Notes: generated from the letters alone by a model not told the origin. Shown: positions 12,451-24,158, counted from the first letter of the stretch. The stretch is DNA of 64,000 bases from Dacryopinax spathularia (GCA_037974965.1 JBBPFI010000003.1:1984001-2048000), one strand, 5' to 3'. Numbers and translations are program-made.

Positions 12451-14543
12451 TCAAGGCAGAGTCAAGTACTTGGCAACGAGCAGCTCGTAGTCAGGCGTCC
12501 CTAAGCCAGTCACAGGATCCCACCCCGGCACAGATTGGAACCCAGCCGTGCCGCAGCCCTGGTTCCCGCCGGTCGTGATATCGTTCATCATCCACGGGTT
12601 TGCGTACAGCGTCGGGTTGAGGAACCCGACTGGCCCCTTGCCGATCGCAAGACGGGCGTCGTTCACCAGCGTGATCACAGAGCCGAATGTCGGGCTGGAG
12701 CAGGATGTACCGTATACGAGCTCGAACTCCCCGTCGACGGCGACGACGTAGTTTGCCCCGTTCGCGCTGATGTCCGGGAAACCGCGCACAGTGCGAGAGT
12801 TGTTGTACTGCGCTGCGGTGTACGGAGGCGGGTAGTGCTCGTAGTAGTAGTTGACGGCCGAGGCTTGGTAGGACGGCATGGGGAAGACGTTGGAGAACCC
12901 GCCGCCGGAGTAGATGACCGTCTCGCACGCTTCTTCGGGTTCGAAGACCGAGCCGTTGGGCTTGATCTGGGTCGCGCCGACCGAGGTCATGTACGGGCAG
13001 GTGCCGGGGAAGGAGGGGTTGAACCGGGTGCCGGTGGCCGAGTATGTACCGTTGGCTGTCAGGCACTGGCCGTCGTTACCAGCGACACCGTAGTCACCTG
13101 GACGAACACAAGTCAGGATAGGGGAACTTGTAAGGGTTGACGAGACTGACCGCTGCTGTAGAGGACGGTGACGCCCTGAAGACCAAGCTTGAGGTACTCG
13201 TTGCACTGGCGCTCCTCGTAGAACGGCGTCAAGTCCGCCTCGTTGTATGCCTATGTCGAGAGAGTGGTCAGATATATGCCGCATATAGCTGGATAGAACG
13301 TACGTATGAGGTCGAGATGACATGGGTGGCCGCGTAGCCGCCGCAGTTCTCCGGACCTTGGTAGCCTGTGAAGAAGTTTAGGTCGCCTGCAGCTACAGTT
13401 GAAGAGATAGAACTCACCGCCAGTAGCATAGTCGGGATACACGCCATCCTGGGTCGGGTCGTCGCCACCGTCGTATGTGCAGTACGTGCCATCGATAGCA
13501 TCAAGGAAGTTGTTGAACGAAGCGCCCTCAACCATATCACCAGTCTGGTACAGCACCGGCACGAGCGGGTAGACCAGCGCCATCGCGTACTGCAAGTCGA
13601 GGTCGGATTCACCGTTGTAGCCGAAGCCCTCGTACTCGGTCTGAATCTGTCCGCCATCAATGCTGTCCATCGTCGGGCGATGTCCGACGGCTTGAGGCAG
13701 GAACTGCTTGAAGAACATGTCCAGATCGGTGGGGAGGTACGACTGGGGCGTGTACTCAACGATGCCGTAGCTGTTCTTGCTTGTTGCGAGCTGGATACCC
13801 AGAGCGGGCATCTTGTATAGTGCCTGCAAGCAGATGGGCGTGATCTGGGATCCGCATTGCTCGAGCTCAGTGATGATGTTCTGGATCGAGACGGAAGCGC
13901 CCTGCTTGGGCGTCGTGCCCGACCAAGGCTGGCCGATGTTCTTCGCAACGCCGGGCTCGACATCGCGCTTCCTCTTCTCCTGGCGGGGCGCGTTTACGGG
14001 GTGGTCGAAGTGGACGGTAGGAGTGATGAAGTCGATGTGCTTGGACACGTGCTCCGGGACGGAGTAGGAGCCGCAGCCGAGATGAGGAGTGCCGGAAGCG
14101 TGCTTGTAGATCTTGTACTTGGTGTCGAGCAGCGTCTCGGCCTCGAGAACTGTGAGGTTGGCGACGTCGAGCCAGCCGAGCGACTGCGACTGCTTCACGC
14201 GGCTGCGGTCGATACCCTCCGACTCCAGCCAGCCAACGACGGCGTCGACGGTGTCCTTCGACGGGGCGAAGAACTCGGCGACCTCCTTAGCCGTCCAGTG
14301 GCTCGCGAAATGGGGCGACTCAGGGTCGGACACGCGTAGCAGCTCATCGTAGGCGATGTCGAGGTTGGACTGCGTTAGCGCAATCCGCAGAGGAACACGC
14401 ATAGCAGGGTGGGCATCGGCATGCTCCTCCCACTTGTGGGGAAGGACGTCGCGGCGCTCATGGGTGCGCTTCGCGGTCGAAGGGACGGAGGGGAGGGCGA
14501 AAGCGGCCAGCGGTGCCACGAGGAGCAGCAGAGACGCGAGCAT
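12451..14543 (-). CDS. secreted S53 sedolisin (tripeptidyl-peptidase-like) 1
   Basis: Acid serine-carboxyl protease, secreted as a zymogen. There is a signal peptide (MLASLLLLVAPLAAFALPSV) and a pro-kumamolisin prodomain with SDPESPHFASHWTAKEVAEF and DHPVNAPRQ, which ends in the basic site EKRKRD. The catalytic domain carries the Glu/Asp pair in NGESDLDLQYAMALVYP, the glycine-rich SGGGFSNVFP, and the nucleophile serine in GTSCSSPTFGSV. The C-terminal calcium-site region is NQGCGTAGFQSVPGWDPVTGLGTPDY. Several short introns interrupt the catalytic half, with acceptors near 13260 and 13400. The end is LVAKYLTLP with the stop at 12451-12453. Family members release tripeptides from extracellular protein at acid pH. 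All triad residues are visible, so it is probably active. Confidence 0.92.
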
Positions 14544-14618
14544 GATGATGGCCGAGGAGTCGCCTACAGCAGAGCACGAGCCTGCTATGAGGGCGAGCCG
14601 AACAAGGCCAACCGCGGG

Positions 14619-14626
14619 TTATATAC
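14619..14626 (-). promoter_or_regulatory. TATA box for sedolisin 1
   Basis: GTATATAA on the minus strand, 76-83 bp upstream of the start codon. Confidence 0.5.
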
Positions 14627-15574
14627 AGCAACTCGCCTGAGGAATGCTGATAGCGAAGACCGTGTCCCCCGGGAAGTTGACTCAGAACCGCCAGCATGGT
14701 TTGGTTCTTGTCCATGCGTGCAAGACACCGGTAGGTAGAACCACGGTTAGAGACGCCAGCAGCGAGCAGCCCGAGCAATGAATGAGTCCGACCGAACAGG
14801 ACGCGCTTCTCCCACGAAGCAGCACACCACACGCCCTTTGGCCCGCGTGCGCCCCAGACCATCAGCGCATGATGCATGAGAATCGGAGATTCGAGCCTGA
14901 TTGTTGGTTCACTGGCGAGAGACAGTCTGTTGTCAATGTATGAAACATAGGAGGATGCGATCGTGTGGTTTCTGGGGAAGGGACGCGGCGTCGCGACTGA
15001 CGCATATGGCTCGCGTGGGACGCGCGGAGATCGCATGCAGCATACACTTCGCTGGCTATCGCGACCATGCTTCTAAAAGTAGAACAACCTCTTTGCGTCC
15101 ATAGACAACATCTTCCTTTCCTTCTCCGTGGCGTGAGTTGCCTCTTATCTCACGCGCACTCACGCGAATGTATAACGAAGGCTCTGGTCGGAGCGCGCCG
15201 CCTCCGTCATCTCTCACACCTTACAGGGCAAGGAACGCGGCCATGCTGCTTCGTTCTGCTCCACAGGCCTGGCTCGCCTCCTCGCTTTGTACCTGGTTGC
15301 GAAGTGGGTTTCAACAGGGTTTCGTTTGGAAGAATCGCGGTCGTTGAGAAAAGGAACGAGAGGAGTAAGAAAGGCCAATCTCCATTCGGATATGAAAACA
15401 AATCACCCTTCTACAAATATGTGGTGCAAGAGGTCCGGCGATACAATAGATGGCGGAATATTTCATGCGTCCATATCTCCTGGATAAATCAAGCAGCCAT
15501 CCCAGCCACCAGGCGAGGCCTTATCGTGCAGAGTCCTTCCAAAATCCATTCCGAGCGCGACGTGATACCGAGCG
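14627..15574. other. intergenic, upstream of sedolisin 1
   Basis: About 950 bp with no supported gene. Open frames on both strands lack recognisable motifs. Confidence 0.45.
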
Positions 15575-16310
15575 TTATAACCGCGATCTAGCAAGCATCT
15601 TCAAGTGCATTCCGCTCGCAACGAGCTTGTTACGCTTTGTATCCCAAATCTGAGGAGACCGGACACGTCAGGTAGCTGATGACGACGCGAAGTAAGAAGA
15701 CGCACTTCTGATCGAACGGATTGTACCCTCCCACCGGCAGAAACGGACGTCGACACTATTCGCAATGGAGTTCCTCTGTTTCGGTATTATACTGTATGCC
15801 GCACCGGCGGTACGGAATATGCTCACAAGGGTGCTGGAGCGTGGTAGACCACGTTCAGATTCATTGAGACAGCCATGGTATCATCCTCCGCGAAGGGTGA
15901 CAGCGTTGATGAACTGCATCTGTAGACAGCACATGTCAGTCAGTTTGGCACCGCGTCCCGAGCGTAGTACGCACACGTCTATCAGGAATGCCGCACAACC
16001 GCCATGCAGGTTCCCGCCTGAATTCAAGTGCGCTGGCGTGGTCGTCAGTCTTGGCAGCACCGCTGTGATATGGCACGAACAGCGCACCTTTTGTCACCTC
16101 CGTCTCATGTATCGTCTCGAACGTCCGTTTCTCCTTGCCGTCCTTCCCTTTCTCCCCATAGGCGTTCAAAGCGACGAACCTCAGGTTCTTCTTGTTCTCG
16201 TAGCCGAAATCCGGTTCGTCTAGGTCCATATTGCGGGCAAATCGGCCCCATAGTGTATACACCCGCTCCTTCATAGCGGGCTCAGCGTTGCCCCCAATCT
16301 GGTCCGCCAT
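15575..16310 (-). CDS. hotdog-fold acyl-CoA thioesterase (PaaI/Them2-like)
   Basis: Small thioesterase expected to hydrolyse acyl-CoA. It was recovered by splicing. Exon 1 runs from MADQIGGNAEPAMKERVYTL to VPYHS; removal of a 43-nt intron (16018-16060) gives GGNLHGGCAAFLIDV, the PaaI-type HGG active-site signature. Further exons give CSSSTLSPFAEDDTMAVSMN, VVYHAPAPLGTPLRIVSTSV, SAGGRVQSVRSEIWD, and a terminal KLVASGMHLKMLARSRL ending at TAA (15575-15577). The protein is about 175 residues, normal for the family. The VPYHS segment and a 65-residue N-terminal lead suit fungal members. It is divergent from TOP2, so the two share an upstream region. No targeting signal is obvious. The 43-nt intron is short, but every junction is GT-AG and the reconstructed core matches the family well. 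Confidence 0.82.
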
Positions 16311-16545
16311 CCTGCACGAGTGGGAAGACAGAAAGGAGCAGTCAAGAGAGGATGTAGGCTTGGGAACTGGACATTATCATTGCAGATGTTCCCACATCGA
16401 TTACCGGGCGGAGCCGGCTATACACTTCCCCACAGTCAGGGTTTACATAACCCCTCACCTTTCGTAGTCATAGCTTCCAAAAGCTTCCGCTCGACCCTTT
16501 AATCAGACTTTGGTCTACAGGCACGTGACATCGCGAACGCAGTGT
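16311..16545. promoter_or_regulatory. bidirectional upstream region, thioesterase / TOP2
   Basis: Space between the divergent thioesterase and TOP2 transcripts. No TATA box was recognised. Confidence 0.35.
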
Positions 16546-16740
16546 ATGAACGCGACCCTGCTCAAGACGCGCCCGGGCTGGCACGCACTAGCACGGCCTT
16601 TGTGCACGTACCATCATCTCCCCTGCAGCGCATATACGGCCCTCCGACCTGCCCAACGACAGCTATTAGAGCCAGCAAGTAGAAATCCGCTCTTTCAGAC
16701 TCGTCCTTACGCTCGAGCGGCGACCGCATTCGCCTACAAG
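16546..16740 (+). other. in-frame 5' extension of TOP2, presequence-like
   Basis: From ATG 16546 the frame runs 65 codons without a stop straight into the usual TOP2 start at 16741. The peptide begins MNATLLKTRPGWHALARPL and ends QTRPYARAATAFAYK. It is rich in Arg, Ala and Leu with a single Glu, and RPYAR resembles a mitochondrial processing site. It may be a 5' UTR read by chance, or an alternative longer isoform. Confidence 0.4.
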
Positions 16741-19700
16741 ATGTCGTCGGACGAGGAATTCAACATGGACGTGACAATGGATGATGGAGATGAGAGCGAT
16801 TTTGTGCCAGCTCCGAAGAAGGTGCGCATAGTGATTGTAGGTGCTCGGCCCATAACTGATGATTTGAGCAGAAGGCAGCACCTAAAGCAGCTGCGAAGCC
16901 CAAGGCTCCGCCCAAACCGAAGGGAGACGGAGCTGCCAAACTTAAGGCAGCTGGGAAGCCTAGAGCGCCAGCAAAGAAGAAGGCGCCGCTCAACCCTATC
17001 GATGAGAACCAGCTGGATAACAGCATGGTCGTTGACGACGACAGCTTCGACTTTGGCCCACCTGAGCCCGTTGAGGAAACGCCATCGGTCTCTGCGCCAA
17101 AGCCACCAAAGCAGCAGAAGAACGCTTCAGAGATCTATGAGAGGGTAAGTCGTTGCAGTAGGTTCCATGTGGAAGCCGCTCAACCTGCGTATTAGCTGGA
17201 TGCGGTCGAACACGTTCTCAAGCGGCCCGACTCGTATATCGGGAGTGTGGAAGCGAAGAAAGAGTCCATCTGGGTATTCGATTCCGAGACGAAGAGGATG
17301 GTCAACCGGTGCGTTTCTGCCAGAAGCCATTGAAAGTAGCGTGCCAATACCGAACGACAGGGATACTACCTATGTGCCGGGTTTCTTCAAGATTGTGGAT
17401 GAAATTTTGGTCAACGCAGCGGACCACAAGGTGCGTCACCCTCGTGAAGCCGCTCGTGGCCTTAAACTGATAGTGTTGTGTTAGATCAACGAAGCAAGTA
17501 TGGATACACTGAAAGTGACGATTGATCGGGAGAAGAAGTACATCAGCGTCTACAACAACGGAGCCGGTATCCCTGTTGAGATGCACACAAAGGAGAAGAT
17601 GTACATCCCACAGCTTATCTTCGGCAACCTGTTCTCTGGTTCTAACTATGATGATACGGAGAAGAAACTTACTGGCGGTCGTAATGGTTTCGGTGCCAAA
17701 CTTGCCAATATCTACTCTCACGAGTTCACCGTCGAGACCGCCGACGCCAAGAACGGCAAGAAGTACAAGCAGACCTGGACGAAGAATATGTCGACCTGCG
17801 GCAAGCCATCCATCACCAACTACAACAAGGCTGATGGCTGGACGAAGATCTCTTTCACGCCAGATCTTGCCCGGTTCGGTATGACGGAGATCGACGATGA
17901 CACCTACGCTCTGCTTTGCAAGCGTGTTTACGATCTTGCGGGAACGATCAAGGATGTAAAGGTATACCTGAACGACGAGCGCCTGAAGATCAAGGGGTTC
18001 AAGCAATATATCGACCTCTACGTGAACTCGGTCGCCGAGGCGAATGCTGAAGCTGCAGGTGGTGCGGCTCAGCCCAAGCAGACAGTCATCTACGAACAGA
18101 TCAACGATCGATGGGAGGTCGGATTTGCTGTATCCGACGGCCAATTCCAGCAAGTGTCGTTCGCCAACTCAATCGCCACCATCAAGGGCGGCACGCACGT
18201 CGAGACCATCGCCAATCAGATCGCTAACAAGCTGCTCACTGCGATCCAGAAGAAGAACAAGAGCGCGCCGGTGAAGGCTTTCCAGGTCAAGAACCATATG
18301 TGGCTCTTCGTCAATTGTTTGGTCGAGAACGCCTCTTTCGACAGCCAGACGAAGGATACCTTGACGCTGAAGGCGTCGAACTTTGGTAGTAGACCTGCAG
18401 TATCGGACGAATTCATGAAGAAAGGTGAGAGTTCTCACTACCTTACAGGAGACGTATGCTCATCTTTTTCAGTGGCCAAGTCTGGCATTGTGGATAACGT
18501 GTTGGCTTTTGCCAAGTTCAAGGCTGACCAAGCACAGAAGAAGACCGACGGGACGAAACGTTCTCGGCTGGTCGGTATGGCTAAGCTGGTCGATGCGAAC
18601 AATGCAGGCGGTCGGCACGCCGCAAAGTGCACCCTTATCTTGACCGAAGGAGATTCCGCCAAGACGCTTGCGGAAGCCGGTCTTGCCGTAGTCGGGCGAG
18701 ACAACTTTGGGATCTTCCCGCTGCGCGGCAAGCTTTTGAACGTTCGAGAAGCCAGCCATGATCAAATCATGAAGAACGCGGAAATTCAAGCCATCAAGAA
18801 GATCATGGGTCTGCAACACAACAAAGTCTATGACTCAGTTGAGAGTTTGCGGTATGGCAGTATCATGATCATGACGGATCAGGTGCGCAACTAGTGCGCG
18901 CTCGCCAAGTGACATTCTCACCTTCCTTTAAACAGGATCACGATGGATCGCATATCAAAGGTCTTATTATCAACTTCCTCGATCACTTCTATCCGTCCCT
19001 GCTGAAAATTCCGGGATTTCTTGTTGAATTCGTCACTCCTATCGTCCGGATCACCCACAATCGTACTAAAAGACGCGTCGACTTCTTTACCATGCCGGAA
19101 TACGAGCAATGGGTGGGGCAACATCCAAATGAGCTTCACCAATGGACGGCGAAGTACTATAAGGGTTTGGGTTCCAGCGGACCGGCCGACGGCATGGAAT
19201 ACTTCAGTCATATGGAGATGCACCTCATTCCTTTCCATCCGACGCGCGATGGCGAGCGCGAATTGATTGACATGGCCTTCAGCAAGAAGAAGGTTGAGGC
19301 CCGCAAGGATTGGCTACGCAACTTCAGGGTGAGCCACCCAATCCCCAGCAGGTTCGGCCTCTAACATGCCATCTACAGCCTGGAACATATATTGATCACA
19401 GTGTGGACGAAATCACTTACGATGACTTCATCAACAAAGAGCTCATCCTCTTTTCCATGGCTGACAACATCCGTTCTATTCCTTCAATGTGCGACGGTCT
19501 CAAGCCCGGTCAGAGGAAAGTACTGTTCGGTACATTCAAGCGCAAGCTGAAAGGCGAAATCAAGGTATGCTGCTTGCCGTCACTGCCGGTCCGTCACTCA
19601 TATCTGTTCTGTTCAGGTTGCGCAATTGGCCGGTTATATCGGTGAACATACGGGTTATCATCATGGCGAAGTGAGCTTGCATGCCACCATTATTGGCATG

Positions 19701-21921
19701 GCACAGGACTTCGTTGGTTCAAACAACCTCAACCTGTTGGTGCCCTCAGGAGGCTTCGGTAGTCGTTCTCAGGTATGTTCCGCGTATCGTTTTGACGAAC
19801 TTACAAGCTGACCGAACTGTAGGGAGGGGAAGATGCTGCCGCCGCTCGTTATCTACACACCCAATTGATGCCAATGACCCGGATCCTATTCCATCCGGCG
19901 GATGACAAGATTCTCACTTACCTGAAGGACGAAGGCAATACAATCGAGCCTGAGTTCTACTTGCCCATCATACCCTTGGTGCTTGTTAATGGAAGCTCTG
20001 GGATCGGCACTGGTACGTAAGCCGCAATTGTCGCTGATGCATCGCTCACAGCCTCCGCAGGGTGGAGCACCAGTATTCCCAGCTTCAACCCGATGGACAT
20101 TGTGGCGAATATTCGCCGGCATATGCGGAGCGAGCCACTAGAGCCGATGAAACCATGGTACAGAAACTTCTTGGTGGGTCTCTCGAAGGTTGGAACCCGG
20201 CAACCTACTTAAGTCCGTCACATTATAGGGGTCCTTTGAGAAAGTTGGTGACGGCAAGTTCATCTGCCACGGTATTATCAACAAGATCGATGCCACAACT
20301 GTGGAGATCAACGAGCTGCCCATCGGGCGATGGACCCAAAAATACAAGGAAATGTTGGAGTCTTGGATTATGGGTGATGAGAAAACGCCTGCTACCATCA
20401 AGGTATGTGTCCTGTGGGAGACCTAGTGGCGCTCTCGATGCTAAGGGAAACTGCAGGACTACAAAGAATATCACACAACGAGACACGTTCGCTTCACCGT
20501 TCAGCTCTCGGAGAAGGAAATGGCTAAGGCTGAAGTCGAAGGGCTTGAGAAGTACTTCAAGCTGGTTGAACCCTTCTCCACCAACAACATGATGTGCTTC
20601 GATGCAGAGGGCAAGATGAAGAAGTACAACTCGCCTGAGGAGCTCATCGAAGACTTCTGTCTTCTGCGTCTCAAGTACTATCAGAAACGGAAGGTTAGCC
20701 CGCTCCAAAAAGCGCCTGGTGGGGAATCTGTGGCTGACAACCATTCAGGATTATCTGTCAAACCAGTTGATGGTCGAGCTGGAGAAGCTGAACAACCAAG
20801 CGCGATTCGTAAAGATGATTATCGACCGGCAGCTGGTAGTATCCAACAGAAAGAAAGCCGATATTGTCGAGGAGCTTCGCAAGAAAGAGTTCAAGGCGTT
20901 CCCCAAAGTTGCTAAGGCAAAAGAGGAAGGAGAGACTGAAGAAGTCGTCGAAGAGGAAGCGGCCGAAGAAGGTAGCATCACAGACTACGACTACTTGCTC
21001 AGCATGGCAATCTACAGTCTGACCCAAGAGAGAGTGAGTGTTACGTAGTCATTGGTGTGCAGTCTTCTAACTCCGCCTGATAGGTCAATCGACTTCTGCA
21101 AGACTGCGAAGCGAAGGAGAGTGAGCTGAAGGAGCTTCTCAAGCTGAGTGCCCAGGACATCTGGAACCGAGACCTGGACGCCTTCATCGAACAATGGGAG
21201 AATCTCCTAGAAGAGGACGCGGCTGGAGAAAACAGCGAGGAGCGCAAGAAGAAGAAGAAGCAGGGCGCGACGTTGAAGACGCGAAAGTCGCTCGGCAAGG
21301 GCAAGAAGCGTGCAGCTGACGGTGACGATTCCGGGGATGATTTTGTGCCCACTAAGGCGGCCGCCAAGCCACGGAAACCGGCCGTCCCCAAGCCTGCTGC
21401 TGTTAAAGCCGCTCCACAGACGAAGACAGCGTCCAAGGTGGAAGATATCGGTGATGACAGCGTCATGGACGTCGACTCGTCCCCAAATGTGCCGAAGACA
21501 ACGGCGGCCGCTAAGGGGAAGGGGAAGGGTGCCGTAAAACGGGCCTCGTAAGCGCGATTTCACCCTTATGGTGTGCGGTAGACTGATGATTTCTAGCTCG
21601 GATCTGGAGGATGACGATGACATGTACATCAAACCCGCAGCGAAGAAAGCGAAGCCAGCGCCGTCGAAAGGCACCATCAACGATTTCTTCGACAAGGCAC
21701 CGGCTGCTCCAGCGAAAAAGGCCCCGGTTCCTAAGAAAGCCGCTGCCAAGCCCAAGAGGGTAGATTCGGATGATGAAGATGACTATGTGCCTGTGCCAGC
21801 CAGTCAGAGCACGCGACCGCAACGAGCAGCTAGAACGGCAGCTCCGAAGTACGTGGAGTTGGATGATGACGGAGATGATGATGGCAAGGCTTCGGTCTTC
21901 GAGATTTCGGATGATGAGTAG
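16741..21921 (+). CDS. TOP2: DNA topoisomerase II
   Basis: Type IIA topoisomerase, which passes one duplex through a break in another using ATP; it is nuclear and needed for decatenation. After a short acidic and Lys/Pro-rich N-terminus (MSSDEEFNMDVTMDDGDESD) comes the GHKL ATPase: HVLKRPDSYIGSV, DEILVNAADHK, VYNNGAGIPVE and TGGRNGFGAKL. The TOPRIM domain has LTEGDSAKTLAEAG (about 18640), PLRGKLLNVREA and QDHDGSHIKGLIINF (about 18935). The breakage-reunion domain has AARYLHTQLMPMTRILFHP, with the active-site tyrosine codon at 19850-19852. The C-terminal region from about 21240 is basic, with mixed acidic patches and many Lys/Pro/Ala repeats, ending EISDDE. Many introns of 50-60 nt are evident. 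Length and motif order are normal, and the gene looks intact. Confidence 0.96.
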
Positions 21922-22030
21922 ACTGCCCGGTTTATAACCGGCTCATCCTTATTCCCCGCTCTTCCACCATACCCCGACTCTTGTAAGCTAGCGGGAAACG
22001 TTGACTCGCTAATGTCATATTATCCATCTA

Positions 22031-22130
22031 GAGCACTGATCGGCATATCAGTTGGGACCCGATGGAATGCTGGAGTCGCGGATTATGGGTAACGATGATA
22101 GACCTGCTACTATGTAGGTGCGTGACCTGC
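22031..22130 (+). pseudogene. decayed fragment of a TOP2 internal exon plus intron donor
   Basis: Bases 22064-22130 align without gaps to 20348-20414 inside TOP2. I count 49 identities in 67. The match covers the exon end encoding MLESWIMGDEKTPATIK and runs past the splice donor (AAGGTATGTGTCCTG against TAGGTGCGTGACCTG). A looser match continues upstream to about 22031 with small gaps. Because it includes intron sequence it is a DNA-level copy, not a retrocopy. It has stops in the copied frame and cannot encode a protein. Confidence 0.7.
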
Positions 22131-22790
22131 ATCGGACAGTGGGACCCGGGGCCAGGATCAGCGTACAAATTGACGCCATCTCCTGGCAGCCAGCCGGTGA
22201 AGGCTGAAGGTCTCGTCCGGCCCTGCCGGCCGAGTCGCATACCACGGATTTTCACTTTTGCTTGGCTGCCGATTTGACAATCAAGCTGCCCCAAAAAAAG
22301 CAGCGCGGGGCATTCCGAACTAGTGAGACTTGACTCGCCAAGGCGGGAGTTCCCAAAATAGGTGTCAGATGCCCGAAACGGGAGTGCCCTCAGATAGACG
22401 CTGTAGATAATCGCGCGGCAGAGAGATTATCTCTGTCACATCATTGATGGTGCCCCTTTCAGCGGCCGGTTATCTCCCGCCACCCATCTATGCCCCTCCC
22501 TCCAAATCGACCGCTCTGACAAACCGTTGAGTATGGTCATTCGGTCTTACCACTCGATCCTCACCATTCCGGACTCTAATCAGTGGGTTGGGCGTCGCAC
22601 GCCCAAGCCACTTGCTAGACCCCATTTCTCAAGAATCCCTGACCCAGCATATCTCCTCCAGCGGCGGGTTTTAAGGGTCCCTCTCCAGAGCCGAGAGTGT
22701 TCCCTCACGGAGTCGAATGTATACTGGTGTAGTCATGTTCGCACTATCGGAGTGTATCGTCCAGAACAGTTTCTTGCGTAACTCCTGCAC
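22131..22790. other. intergenic, no gene seen
   Basis: Mixed-composition sequence downstream of the TOP2 fragment. No supported open frame, RNA gene or strong repeat was found. Confidence 0.4.
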
Positions 22791-23430
22791 CACAAATTAT
22801 TTGCCCTTGAATTTTTGTATGCTGTGTCCAGAGTATACCACGATACCATGATAAAAAATTCAGCATAATTTTCCAGACAGTAATTTTGTGCATTCTTAGC
22901 GCGCTTCCAGATGTAAACTAGTTTGCCAGGTGTATAGCATGCAATGACAACGACACCATTGCAGTAATTGTATCTTCAGGAATTTTTGAGCAGTAATTGT
23001 CCTGATTCATTTCTTGAAGTCTCAGGTAGTTTCCCACAATTTTGTTGTGATTTCCGGACTCCAACATTTAATCTTATTAACAATGCAACATAAATTCCAC
23101 TCATGTCACTAACTAATCTATTCTAGAGAGTTCTTGAGTGGTGCAAATGCTTTCCAGAGGCGCCTATGATGCCATCATACAGTTGTATGCAAAATGTACT
23201 GGGCATACATGTTGCTATAGAGGGGTATTTCCAGATATGCGAGTGTAATGTATGCGCGAGCACATCAGAACCTGGGGATAGCATGATGCTTTCCATTATA
23301 CAATTACTCCGGAAAACTCCAGCACGATAGACTACTACCACACTTCTTTGAATTAGACCTCTGGAGGATTGTGCACGGTGTCTCTGTCAGGACTGATGTA
23401 TGGGTCATTAAGTTTACTCCATGAGGTTGT
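22791..23430. repeat. AT-rich island with short recurring words
   Basis: The base composition is clearly richer in A/T than the neighbouring genes. CAGTAATT occurs three times (about 22876, 22965 and 22992) and TTCCAGA four times (about 22870, 22904, 23149 and 23229). No open frame of note. It could be an eroded transposon, but no ends were identified. Confidence 0.35.
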
Positions 23431-23507
23431 AGCTCGGCTCCGGACTTGGAGCACCACTCCGGACATTTGCGTGACTCCGGATATTCGGAGCTCGGCTCCG
23501 GAGTGAG
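23431..23507. repeat. cluster of TCCGGA motifs
   Basis: Within about 75 bp the words GCTCCGGA or ACTCCGGA occur four times, with inverted partners such as CTCCGGATATTCGGAG. Two further copies lie outside the cluster near 23051 and 23299. Arrays like this often mark subterminal regions of DNA transposons. Confidence 0.4.
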
Positions 23508-23773
23508 GTCATATAGCAGTTATCTCTACCTGTCGGGATCAATCTGGTAGCAAATCTCCTTTCCCAGACTTGTCCCTATGTTTCCACCGGATGCAAACTG
23601 ACAGATTTCTGCTGGATGCGGTATCCAGATTATAGGGCCCTTGCTAGAGCCTCGGGCATGGGACGCCCGACGCTCTTGTTAGGGTCTAATTCCGTGAGGA
23701 ACAGGTGGCAGTACATCCAGGTTCCGTGCAGGTTCGTCCGGCGTGCCGGACGTCCGGCCGGAACCAAAAAAGG

Positions 23774-23846
23774 AAGCATTTGCTTCCATCTTCGTCAGCA
23801 TGGAAGCATCTTGCTTCCATGCTGACAAATATGGAAGCAAATGCTT
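23774..23846. repeat. nested double palindrome
   Basis: The outer arms AAGCATTTGCTTCCAT and ATGGAAGCAAATGCTT are perfect 16-bp complements. Inside them, GTCAGCATGGAAGCA and TGCTTCCATGCTGAC (23794-23826) are perfect 15-bp complements around a 3-nt loop. The transcript or single strand would fold into one long hairpin with a small internal bulge. Confidence 0.85.
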
Positions 23847-23870
23847 TAATAATCGATTTTCTGAACTTAG

Positions 23871-23908
23871 GGTTTTTGCGGCTGTGCGCGTGCACAGCCG
23901 CAAAAACC
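23871..23908. repeat. 17-bp perfect palindrome
   Basis: The arms GGTTTTTGCGGCTGTGC and GCACAGCCGCAAAAACC flank 4 nt. The core GGCTGTGC/GCACAGCC is shared in part with the 40-bp palindrome at 24077. Confidence 0.85.
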
Positions 23909-24076
23909 ATTTGTTTTGATTCAATTTTTGCTTGTTCAATTTCGTTTAAATTTTCAATGAACATGAAACTAATGAAGAATGAGTGAATTAAAAAATGTGA
24001 TGTGTAGTAAAAAGTATAAAATTATTAGAATTTTATTACTTTGATTTCTTTTCGCATTTGCTTCCGTTTGTGGCTG

Positions 24077-24158
24077 CGTTTTTTTTGCTTCCATAGGACC
24101 CTAGAGAGCGGCTGTGCCCACAGCCGCTCTCTAGGGTCCTATGGAAGCAAAAAAAACG
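24077..24158. repeat. 40-bp perfect palindrome
   Basis: Arms 24077-24116 and 24119-24158 are exact reverse complements separated by only 2 nt (CC). The arms include TTTTTTTTGCTTCCATAGG and AGAGCGGCTGTG. Beyond the arms CTTCCGTT and AACGGAAG also pair, extending the structure to roughly 24061-24172. Confidence 0.9.

Noticed and set aside
23774-24158. CRISPR array
   Set aside because: The repeats are inverted, not direct and evenly spaced, and the genome is eukaryotic.
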